A stretch of DNA of 64,000 nt from Brachycybe producta. Its lineage: Eukaryota > Arthropoda > Diplopoda > Playtdesmida > Andrognathidae. The stretch lies in assembly GCA_036925085.1 (NCBI GenBank), contig JAUPFP010000041.1:1642001-1706000 (forward strand). The letters run 5' to 3'. The translations under genes were made by a program, and so were the position numbers. Within the stretch, counting starts at the first letter, position 1, and the number at the start of each line of letters is the position of its first letter. Shown piece by piece: positions 1 through 11,500 of this stretch. Below the pieces are notes generated by a model, which was not told where the DNA came from, made no database searches, and saw only the letters and a program-made list of their open reading frames with translations.

Positions 1-628
1 AAACTTATATAGAAAGCTCATTTTTTTAAAAAAAAAGTGATTGAGCTACCCTCCTATAGATTCTAAAACACATTCAATTTTTTTTTTCATTTTGCAACTG
101 AGGCGTTACCACCTTAAAGAAGTTCAGTGACACACTGGCATGTATCAAATAGGTTTGTGACACTGTCACGATTAACTACTAGATTCCGAATGTTACACTT
201 GTATTTGTCGAAAGATCTTCATCTTCGAAAAAGGTTTTGCTTTCATTAAAAGGGCTAACTTTGGGTATTGTGGGATGGAACAAAACGTTTAGTAAAGGTG
301 GACACATACACGGTCCAATTTACTGCAATCAAAAGTGTTGAAACCAAGAAATTGGATCGTGTATGCCTGCGTTGCTTCCAACATCCAACACAGCCAAGTA
401 AAGTAGGATTCACTCTTCTTCAGTTCAGCAAAATACAGTGTTGGAAGGCTTATAAGCCAATCAGGAGCAAAGTATAAATGAGAATATCTAAAGTCAAGGT
501 TAAATTCCTAAAAATGTTTGATATTTTGTACTGCTGTTAATGATAAAGTCGTTGGTGGATGTACGTATATGTATGCCAGTTTATGTGGACATGTTGACGT
601 TTCGGTTTATTGGTTTCAACGCTGTTGA

Positions 629-839
629 CAGTGCCGTAACTAGCCTTTCATGTTGGGCCCCCTAAGTAACACAATGGGCTGCTGGGCCCACTCGACGCAA
701 TCGGTTAACTTAACCTGCATAGCAGAGCATGGCGGCGAAATTGAAAATTTGAAAATATATTTTAAAAGGGTTTTTTGTCAGTTCCATTTCAGTGCCCTCT
801 TCGTCCTGGGCCCTGTGCACCTGCCTAATTATGGCACTC
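629..839. mobile_element. hAT-type MITE with perfect 8-bp target duplication
   Basis: The 211-bp element is flanked on both sides by GCTGTTGA (621-628 and 840-847), an 8-bp target-site duplication typical of hAT transposons. The ends are imperfect inverted repeats: CAGTGCCGTAACTAG on the left, and GAGTGCCATAATTAG read inward on the right. The interior has no coding capacity and is rich in GGGCCC. It is a non-autonomous element; no transposase lies in the window. Confidence 0.85.
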
Positions 840-1139
840 GCTGTTGATTCCAATAAATGTGACCGTGTATTGTCCACCTTCAGTTAGGATTGAATTAATT
901 TACAAAAGAACTTCGAGACTAATTTGAAACTAGAAGAGTAAACGAACATACTAAAAACAATTTTCACAAAGATGTAATGTATTTTAAAATACACTTTTTA
1001 TGGAAGTTTAAAAATAACACAATTTGTTAACTTTTTTCGTTAAAAAAACAAAACCAAAAAAAGAGGTGACTGCCTTTTAAAAATACCTTTAAAAGTTAAT
1101 TGATAAAAGATATGTCATGAAATTCTTTCAGCATCTTAA

Positions 1140-1166
1140 TAATAGCAACAGTCCCTGTTGCTATTA
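1140..1166. repeat. Small perfect hairpin (12-bp stem, 3-nt loop)
   Basis: AATAGCAACAG is followed after TCC by its exact reverse complement CTGTTGCTATT, with one further T-A pair outside. No T-run or gene end next to it gives it a role. It could be the core of a decayed fold-back element. Confidence 0.5.
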
Positions 1167-1510
1167 AGTGGAAGTGATTTTAGAATTTTAAACCTTGAGT
1201 TTAGTCAAGATTGAAGGTTTGTGTTTGGGAATTTAACATGGTAAAAAAAATTTCAAAATGAAATTGAAAATGAGTTCAAATAATTGCGAAAAGTTTCAAC
1301 ATCTTCGTTTATCTTTTAAGAGTTAAATAAAACTCGTTTGGTGAAAACGAACCAAACAGAAGTCGAGTTCGATCAGATTTAAAGAATCAGTACTGGTTTC
1401 AAAGCCATCTAACATCAACCCTCTAATGTAGCTAGCTTAAAATAAGTTAGAGAACTCTGAAATTTCATGAAGTCTTTCTGCATCTGCTGATATTTCAGTG
1501 TTGAACAACA

Positions 1511-2033
1511 TTAACCCCAGGAATATTTTTGTTGAAATACTGTCAAGACTTACCCAACGATCGCCAAAATAATTTTTTTTGTAAATTAAAAATAAGTTAT
1601 TAAAATCTTAAAAACGAAGTGACTTCTACGAGTCACGAAGCAACGGCATTTTAAATTTATAAAAACGAGTGTCTACCCACCTACTTAGCTGCTCATTTTC
1701 AACTCAATACAATCTTCCAATCGGCTCAAAAGCCATGTGACGAGTTGGCTAATTCAAATATCAAAGTACTTTATGGCTTTGATATGAATAGGGAATTGAA
1801 AACAATGTTAGGACTCCAGCAACATCTTAGTAGATAGCTAGACTTTTGTCTTTTTATTGCCAACGTCTGTTGTTTCGTCGAACATCCATCTCTAATAAAG
1901 TCCATTTATGAAAAATCACCTCACGTTTAAGTTTTTTAGAATTTTAATGAATGATTATTAATTTTAAAAATTATGTTGGCGAAATCGTTGGGTAAATCTT
2001 GACAATATTTTGACAAGAAATTTCTGGAGGTAA
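1511..2033. mobile_element. Long-TIR fold-back element
   Basis: The left arm (about 1511-1620) reads TTAACCCCAGGAATATTT and continues with a TTACCCAACGATCGCCAAAA block. The right arm (about 1930-2033) carries the same blocks in inverted order, including TTGGCGAAATCGTTGGGTAA and AATTTCTGGAGGTAA. Arms are 60-90 bp and imperfect. No target duplication is clear. A single-arm relic of the same family lies at 2811-2910. Confidence 0.6.
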
Positions 2034-2568
2034 TGGTCTCATCAAGATACAAATTTCCGACTTCAGGTTTTATTGTTAATCGATTTTAAGCTAATGCACA
2101 CAAGTCATTCGAAAACTTATTCTAAAAGATCCAAGTGAATCATTCGATTGATGACACAATTGGACATTTAATTGAACACAGGCAATAATAAGTCAATATT
2201 CTAAACATTATTACAGTTTTACAAATTACCAGAAATGTTTGAAATATTCAAACGTTGCTTAAAACCATGAAATGAGAAAATGGATAGAAAGTTTCATATT
2301 TTATGTTTACGATAACGAGCAACGGAGTGCGTTTGTGTGTGGATGTGATTGTGTTGTGTTGTGTTTGTGGTATAAAAAGGAAGGGGGTTTGCAAATTAAA
2401 TTATAAAATAAAACAATGTCAAAAAATAAAAAAAAGCTAACATAAAAACCACGCATTTGAAACCATATTATACTTTGATTGAACCCCTAAATAATAAGTA
2501 AAACGATTCATTAAAATACAAAAACAAAAATCCAAACCAAAGTTGAGACCACCGTTTGGCGTCCATCA

Positions 2569-5500
2569 TTAATAAATGGGGTCCTTCACCCGATGATACA
2601 TGCTAAGTGACTGCAAAGATAACCACAAGAATCCAAACAAATCCTCACTGAAGACAATCCAGTGACCTGGCGTGTAAGATGAATTTGTGAAGCCATGACC
2701 AGCAATTTGGCCAAATCCGTGAAACCTGGAGAAGATGAAAAAACGAATAACACACCTCAATACAGCATACGTTCATACTTCCCCTTGACTGAACTTTCTT
2801 AAAGCGACCATTAACCACCAGTATTTTTTTGTTGAATTATTGTCAAGACACCCACCCAAAGATTGCCAAAATAATTTGTAAAATAAAAATAAGTCATTAA
2901 ATTACTTAAATTTAAACGAACCGTTTTTTTTTTTCTTCTCAAGGTCAACGTTATGTTGCACTATCCGAATCCAAGAACCCAAACAATATTAAGGAGCTTA
3001 TAAATAATAATTAAAACAAACTCATTTTCCATGGGTGGGGGGGGAGGTGAGAGAGAAATGTGGAGGGGCAAAAATGGGGAGGGGATAATAGTAGCAAAAT
3101 TAAACTAGAATTTGGCTCCCGTCATTTATGACGGGTTACCCTACTAGTTATTTAATAATCATTGTATTTTTTTACTTCAAATGATGATCCCCTATATCTG
3201 CAATCATATAATCAAGAAATGAATGTGTTGGTGAATTAGTTGTCACAAGCGTGTTATTTTCTAAAAATGTGAGATTTGAGATGTTATATTGAACTATATA
3301 ACTTTCTTATTACATGTACTCATTAAACAGCTGCTTCATCAGGAAGCAAAACATTTTACAAAAAGTACTTGCCTGGCTTTACACTGATTAGGAACGTACA
3401 CCCCACGTTCCATGCAGTTCTGTGGTATTCGGAAAGGTTGAGCAGGTAAGTTTTCTGGCAATATGCACGAAGAACTACGTCTCATGGTAATCAACATGTC
3501 CATGTCCAATTGCTCCAGTTCAGTGAGAACCAATGAATATCGTAGATCAGCTCTGAAAGTCACCTTATTGGCAGGAACGTTCTGATCGCCCTACATAAAA
3601 ATTTGTAATTTTAGAAATTAAGACGTTTTATATGTGGTCCATTGCAAAATATATTTTACAACTCTCAATTTGTTAGCTTCTTCTCTATTTGAAAACTGCA
3701 ATACTTGTTAGGTTAATATTGTAATACTAAATTACTAAATTATGTAACTGTAATGATTTGCGAGAATTCATTCCACGGATCGAGATGTACAACAATTACA
3801 CTAAACAAGTATTTGTATTTTGTTAGTCACATGAAAATTGAACAAAAATGATATCTATAAGCAAAACATATCTCGGGTCTCTATTTACAGTTTATTACCC
3901 CCCAACGGCTATCCGTTATCCGAAAGAAAAAGAAAATCGGATATTTCCGTCATCTGCAGATAGGAAAATTCACTATCCAACGAGGCATCATCACTGCTAT
4001 ATACGCGGCATAATGCAAATTAGAAAAAGTTTCACTAACTGTTATTTTCTTGGCTTTCACGGTGTACCCATCTTCATCATAAGCCAATATCACAAGCTCC
4101 AGTCCATTATCACCGTAGGTTCCCTTAAAAAGTCCCGGCTGAATAATGGATTGAGGACGAGCAGGAGGAAGAGTAAGTCGATTATATTCGTAACAACACC
4201 TTCAAATTGTAAAATACTTATTATAATTATGTTAATTTTCACTTTAACAAAAAATAAAACTTACTCATATTGCTTAAATATGAGAAACTTGATGAGAATC
4301 AGATCCTGGTTTTGAGTATATAGCAACCGAGCCACATTACCCACTTCCTCCTGAAACCATTCTCGATATTCCTACGTAAAGAAAACAAAATATTATACTT
4401 GTATAAAGAAACACCATCAAAGCCCCGATCAATCACAATTTGACATACTTCCTCTTTACTTAGTGGGTGGCTGTGGTTTGCATGGACACAACATTTTGAG
4501 CAGAAATTACTACTGCTTCTCTGAAACAATCAAAATGATTATTCAAAAGGGTCGGTCATCCGTGCTTATTATAGTGCAAGGCATGTACAACGTCACTAAG
4601 AGTGTGGGCCGGGTAGTGAATTTTAAAATATATTTGCGGGCCATATGTGTAGAAGAGTAATAAAAATTACAGTCATTTTCAGCAGAGGTTAAATCAGTGA
4701 CAACTTCAGTAAAATTTGGAAAAGTCCTCATGGGTCGGATAATATCACGGCGGAGCCAGATGCGGCCCGCGGGCGGTATGTTGCACATGTAAATGTCATG
4801 CCTGTTATATAGTGGTTGCAAGACTTAAGGAACCAGAAACAATTTCTTTACTTTTAAGGCATCCAAACTCATTGTAAAATATAATTGGACAGCTAATGAA
4901 TTAACTTTTGCTAAATTTTCGACACAAAAAAAAAACAACTTGTAGAACTAAACGCATCATTACCAGTAATGATCAGAGACTATGGCTGCGTTAGATGTGG
5001 CAACGGGTAGAACCGAACCGTTTCCACATAGGCGTAAATTAGGGGGCGCGTGGGTGCCTGCCCCACTTTTCAATCCCAATTTACGCCTATGTGTTTTCTT
5101 CTCGGTTCTTCGGAACCGGTTTAATCAGTTCGCGATTTGCGATTTTTTGGAAACCGGTTCTGATCAGTTGGACGATATTTACGATCTAGTTCGAACCGGT
5201 TTCCAATATGCATTGGCAGATTTGCACAGCACATTAGTAAGGCAAAAGATAGAACCGAAACGAATCTACTCGGTTTGGAACAAGTTCTTATCAGTTCGAC
5301 CTATACTGGCGAACCGCTTCTATCAGTTCCAGTAATTGGCGAACCGGTTCTAAAGGTTCCAAACCACTGACATCTCTAGGCGGCTTGATTTCAATTTCTT
5401 TAGAGTTCAAAAGTGCTTAAAATGAGTTCAAATTTAAAAGACCTTATTCAATAAGGTGATTGATTCTTTTCCCATACACACTTATCAATAAATCCATTGC

Positions 5501-8500
5501 AATTTTTAAAAGAAATTGGTATGATAGTCTCAAAACTTGGGCCCATAACCAATAGGGGGTTCTCTCCTTCCATCAGGCAATCAAAAAAAGCAAAATTTAC
5601 AAGCTCCCAAAAATAACGATAACCTACACACAAACTAACATGGATTCACACACTTTATCAAGTTCATCAATTTCGAATTGACGTTACTCGTTAATTACTA
5701 AACTAATTAATTGTCATCAATCATATGTTTGGTCAAGCAAGAAAACTAAATAGTTTCATGGGCAAAAAAAAAACAGAACCGTATTTAGATTTAACACCAG
5801 AGGCTATATAGGATGGAAAAAAGGAAAAACAACATTGACGCAATGATGACGTCAATAATAAACAACTTCGCAGAAATATTTTTTTTAAAAACAAGCTACA
5901 AATTTATCCATCCACTTTCAAGTGTTCAACAAGTGGCTATACTCTTGATGAATGTTAAAATACGAACATAAATACATACATACCATGTTAATTTGGCACT
6001 TATGAGGTCCGCGAAATCCACTGAGACACAGCTGTTCGACTTCGCCATCATCTGATAGACCGATGCTGAAAATCTCCTTGCGTCTTAATGGATCCATGTA
6101 ATTGGGATCGCACGGAACTCTGCATTCATATGCAATAATCTTGCCATCTTCAAACTGTGTTTTAAATAAAGAAATTGCAATTTACACAAAAGTGATTATT
6201 ATGGCGAAAAATGTGCATAACTATCATGGTTACAACCCCCAATTGAGTACACCACGATACCACATGAGTCGCTCGATATGATTGCTAGTATGTGCAATAA
6301 TCGGTCTCTTGATTATTCTTTCAATATAAAATTTTTGTAGCCCTGCTTAATGTGAAAGAGAAACTTAAGATTTTGCTAACTAGAGGTGGCAACGAGTACA
6401 ACCGAACTGTTTCTAATCGGTGTCGGAACCAGCTCAATCCGTTCGCGAATTTCTTTGAAAACCGGTTCTGATCAGATCTTCGATCTTGACAAACTGATCA
6501 GAACCGGTTCCGTACCGTTGGCGTCTCTGTTGCTAACATGTACAGCTTCTGATGTCACACAGATTTAAAAAATTAAAATTCCTCTCAAAAGGCCTCTTTT
6601 AAAAACAATCAATTATGCTTGGTAGTAAAAAGCCACAATTACAAACGAGGCCTTGGTCATGAAAAAAAAGTAGAGGAGGCCGGGGTTAACAGAGCCAGAG
6701 GGGATAACTGCATGGACGTCATCCTACAAATTAATATTTTGAAATTTTGTAGAACTTAAAACACATTCGCTACATAAAAAATCCTTCCAAAAAATCCAGC
6801 CCAGTTAACCCCGGTTTCCCCCACATGCAAAGAAAACCGGGATTAACTCGGCCAAATATTTGCACGACCAAATTATTAATTTACATCATGTATTGCGTTC
6901 ATGATGTATATTAATACCTTGGGCTATCCACTTAAAGACATTATCTTATAAAACTTAACAATATCTACGAGTGCATGGCTACACCCGAGTATATTTAAGA
7001 ATACTTTCTTCTACCGAATATAGTTCTAGTCGTTTTCAAATGAAGTCACAGACAACGTGCAAAAACGCATTTGCTGTTCGCCATGTCACTCCATATCCCA
7101 CAAAACAAACAAAGCTTATTTGGTTCATCTAAATTTTGTTCATATCTAGTCCGGATTCAAAAATAGCCTTAAATCTACGTCACAATTCTGCTGTAACATT
7201 TAAGTAGATCGCACACTAGATCGGAACGGAATGGACGAGTCGGAATCAGAACCCTTACGAACGAAAACGAGTTTTGTCGGCACATTAGGTCGGAACGTGT
7301 GATCGGAATTCATGGAGGTAATTAGAAATAAAGCCGAGCACGTATCTAAAATCCGATGATGCAATAGCCAACGCACGCGCATAGTTTATTAGTTTCGGAA
7401 TCAAGTCAAAACATTCTCTCTCTGCAAACCGATTCGTTCCGTTGCGATCCAAATCCGATGCGGCGTTTCCAATCCGAGCCAAGCTCGTGTACAGTGCTCC
7501 ACTGGAATGCTTGTTATAAAAAAAATACCGATTCGTTCTGTTCCGTATTCTACTCCAAAAAAACATGATTATCTTCCTAATGAAAAAAGAGATCTTCATC
7601 AATTCCAAATTATACGTTTTCGGTGGAATTACTACGTTACACCATTTTTAAAGGACAATCTACATGTTGAGAAGACTTTGTTATATACTAAAAATGTAAT
7701 GTCGCTGTCTATCAACAGACAAATTGGTGTAATTGAATGGTGACAGCTTCAGAGTAAGAAGAAAAAAAAAACGTTCTGAGGGGTCGACAATGTTGCATTT
7801 ATCTTTTTATTAGTGCGTTTAAAGTTAATATCTAACCTCGATAGCGCATAATAATCGTCCAATTTGGCAATCACTCAATCTCCTCCTCAATGAAAATGAA
7901 TGGCATTACTGTTAAAGTATTAGTAATTAAATGAGGCTAAGGTCACACATGCAGAAAACAAAAATTCGACTGAAAAATAAATTTACATTAATTACATCAT
8001 TCATTGTTATGTAATTTGATTAATTCCTTTCTATTTATTTGACTGAAAGTAGGCAGAAAAAAAACCGGCGAAATTGTATATTCCTGCCACGCAGATGAGT
8101 TGGTTTTTTTTTTTTGCTCATCTTCTAGAAACTCAAAAAATGCCCTTGAAATGTTTTCTATTGTAATGTGCTAGAACCCTTGAACACAAAAGAAAACACA
8201 AATTAGCTGAAACTTTATTCTGCATGATTAGGAGGACTATGATTATTGTCATCATCTGAATTCAACGTCTATTAGACATTGTTCTTCAACGCGTTTTTTG
8301 CCTGTAAAAATGTCTCGGCTATTCAACGTTGATTACCATGATTAGACGTTATTTTTTTTTTTAAAGAGAGATACATTTTTAAAATTAATTCCGTAATTTT
8401 CCAAGCTGTCCTTATCCATATCCAGTATGTGACATGCTTTTCACATATTATCTCTTCCTGCGCTCTTGAAATTAATCGTTAATCTTATCGTTTCTTTCTA

Positions 8501-11500
8501 ATCGTTTTATAGAAATGACTGATTTGTAACATCACTTTTCATTGGAAATTTACACTTTCGGTAACATTTTTGAAAATCATTAAATAGTTATTGATATGTT
8601 TATAATTATTGATATTGTTTATGTAATATAATGCAATTGTTATAACTATTTTGATAATTTTCTAAAATGTAAACAAAATTTTTGAAACAGATGTAACGAA
8701 AACCTAAACAATAAAATTCTCGAATACGAGCTAGTATATATATATATATATATATTTTTTATAATTTTATGGTTGTTATATCATAATTATTTAATAAATT
8801 AAACAACCTTTTATATAAAGTTTTAGAAACTAACACGAAAGCCGAATAAAATACAGTTAATAGATGTTGAGCCTACATGTAATAAACAAACGTTGAATAG
8901 ACGTTCAAAATATGAGTAATAAAATACTGTTGAAGATTGGTTTAAATACTGTATTAGAAAAACAAAATTAAACATTGACTCAGCTTGTGTTCCTTGGGTA
9001 AACAGAGCCCCAATTCAATACGACTGTTTCGTATGATGCCAACGAACCACTACAAACATGGGCCAGGGCCCTGTTCTGTCACGGCATGCTACTGTGAGAA
9101 CAGACGCATTGAATTTAATGGTGCAATTCCTACAACTGATGACGGCCATCACTCGGCCGATTTTTGGCCCTGACTCGGCTTGGACATGTCGCACCTCGAC
9201 AAGAAGAGTGGCACAACTCAAAAAAACACTTTTTTTTTTTGTGAAGAAAATAAGTTTAACGTTAAGAGCAGTTTCGTGGCTTACTTTGCTGAGCTTCTCA
9301 AGTGCAAAATCTGTTTATTTGGATCCCCTACAATAGATTGAGATAGAAAAAATGCAACTTTAAACTCATCCCCTACCACACAAAAAAAAAAGTTTTTTTA
9401 TTAGTTGGGCCACACTTCTAGCCGAGGTGCAATGTGTGAACGTGCCTTTCATCAACTTATTTTTCAACAAAGGTCTATAGTTGGGTCTTACTGTTGCTAT
9501 AATTTAATAGGAACAGAGCATTAATGACAAACCAAACCAAAAATATCGTGAACGCTCTGAATAAAATTTAACGGTACGTTTCCACTCATACTCAAGAGTC
9601 TTTATACATGAGCCTACAAACAACACGTTTCTTTTTATCCAGACTTAAGTGAAGATCTGGGTCTGCAAACCGCGAGAGGGGGCACTTGCAGCGGTAATTC
9701 TTATTTATAGTGTTAGAAAAACCACTTTTAAAAATATTTCTAACGTCTTTTAAAATACAAAACATATCTCGTGCTTAAGAGAACAAAATTACCGTTATAA
9801 TTTGCTGTATATCCATTTAAACACTCAAAAGCCCCAACAGCATACGCGAGTGGTACACTCGTGTCGGCTATCGAGGCTTTTACTCCTCATCTGAGCGTTA
9901 AAATCGTATACTACAAATTATCGAAGTAATATAATTTTGTCTTCTTAATCATGACACACATTCTAATTAAGATGCAAAATATATTTTTAATATATTAGGC
10001 TGATTATTCGCCAAAAGATCGAACAAGAGCGAGCGAGCGAGCCTTCTCACTTTAATAGTCGTCTGGGGAGTACCTGTTAGCGATTGCTCGCTCGCGTTAA
10101 AAAACGATTTATGTGGATGGTGGTACGTCAAAGAAAAGACTTGTTCCTGCTTGTTTAGTGTGGACGGAAATTATTATATTGTTGAAATGTCTGTGGTGCG
10201 GTGCAGTTCAAGTGCTCGCCATAAACGATGGACCAACTGCAAACAAGAACACATTTGCTCCGGTAGGGAAACAAGGTCAGCATATCACGGGGACAAGAAC
10301 GAACAACAACAAGCACGAGCCAATGTTTACTCTTGCTCGCTCGTTTGGTAAAAAATCCCTGTCACACTGTTGAAACAACGTATATTAAAAACGTCACTAC
10401 AGTGTTCATATGTTTGTTATTGTGAAAATATATATTTACAGACTCGTGTCAACAGACCCATGAGCCTCAAGTGTGGAAACAATGGACTAAGTAGAACAAA
10501 AACTGGCACCTTGACTTGCACAAGTCCTCCGTAATGTGTGATGTCATGCTGCCACAATCCAAACAAATGCCTGTACTTGTGCAACACTGATAAAACAAAA
10601 TATATTATTAAACTGTCAACTAACAAAGCACTTGATTACTATTCAAGCCCCGTTCATAACAAAATACAAACCTTGAGTGTACATTCGTCGCGTATATGAC
10701 GGAATATGGGCAGGTGGCAGAACAATTCCAAATTCTGAAAAGAAAAAAAAAAAAAAAGAAATATAAAGATCTAACTGAAGTTGTTTTCTGGTAACTCCAA
10801 TCAAAACGACCAAATTAACAATAATTCGTTTTTCAATCACGAAGACTGTTTAGAGCAGTGATTTTCGAACTTTTTGTCTGACAGAACCTCTACCTGGCTG
10901 ACACATATTAGGTTCGCCACGGAGTAAAATTACAAAATACACGTGTAAAGCAGTATGGTTAATAAATAATATATTATTAACTCATATTTCTGAATAAAAT
11001 ATTACAAGAGTATTTATTGCCTATTTCTATTTACTGTTTTTTTTTCCCGCAAGCATTTGCAAATTCTCGAGTAACCCTGGATGAGTATCAATGGTTTAGA
11101 GGGTTACAATTTTGCAGGTCATTTAAAAGTTGGTATCGGGAGGGGGGTGCAGGTGTACAACCTTGCAATGAATCCAGAGTTCTCGTTAAATTCTAGCCTC
11201 TACAGTTATAAACAGCATCATTGATTGAAACAAGGAATTCAAGGAACACTATAGACCTTTGTTGCATCGTATTTGGGGGGGGGGGGGGGGAGGTTCAAAA
11301 TATGATAGCTGACTTACGATCTCTTTTACTTTTTATTTAATTCAATTTGTTATTCTAGTTTTTAATTAATTAAGATTACTGTTCTAAGTTTTATTTAATT
11401 CTTTTACTCTTCTAGTTTTTATTTAATTAAAATTTATTTGTCTATTTTTTATTAATTTTTTCTTTTACTTTTTATTTAACTCAATTTGCTATTCTAGTTT

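Larger units (their letters stand above)
1..2568. other. 3' flank of FBXO31, repeat-rich, no gene seen
   Basis: AT-rich non-coding DNA downstream of the FBXO31 stop codon. Open frames here are under 70 codons and show no protein family I recognise. It holds a hAT-type MITE (629-839), a 27-bp hairpin (1140-1166) and a long inverted-repeat element (1511-2033). The rest shows only A/T homopolymers. No RNA gene was recognised. Confidence 0.6.
6155..10509. other. FBXO31 intron 3, no gene seen
   Basis: This 4.4-kb intron contains the hAT MITE at 6381-6529, the GAGCGAGC-bordered repeat at 10011-10352, a short (TA)n run near 8733-8754, and inverted GTTAAC/CCGG-rich blocks near 6670-6860. Around 7200-7540 short related blocks (CACACTAGATCGGAAC, CACATTAGGTCGGAAC) suggest another decayed element, but its ends are not clear. 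No exon-like homology was recognised. Confidence 0.55.

Noticed and set aside
3848-4315. Plus-strand open frame of 155 codons
   Set aside because: It is the antisense shadow of FBXO31 exons 6 and 7, which have clear homology and correct splice phases on the minus strand.
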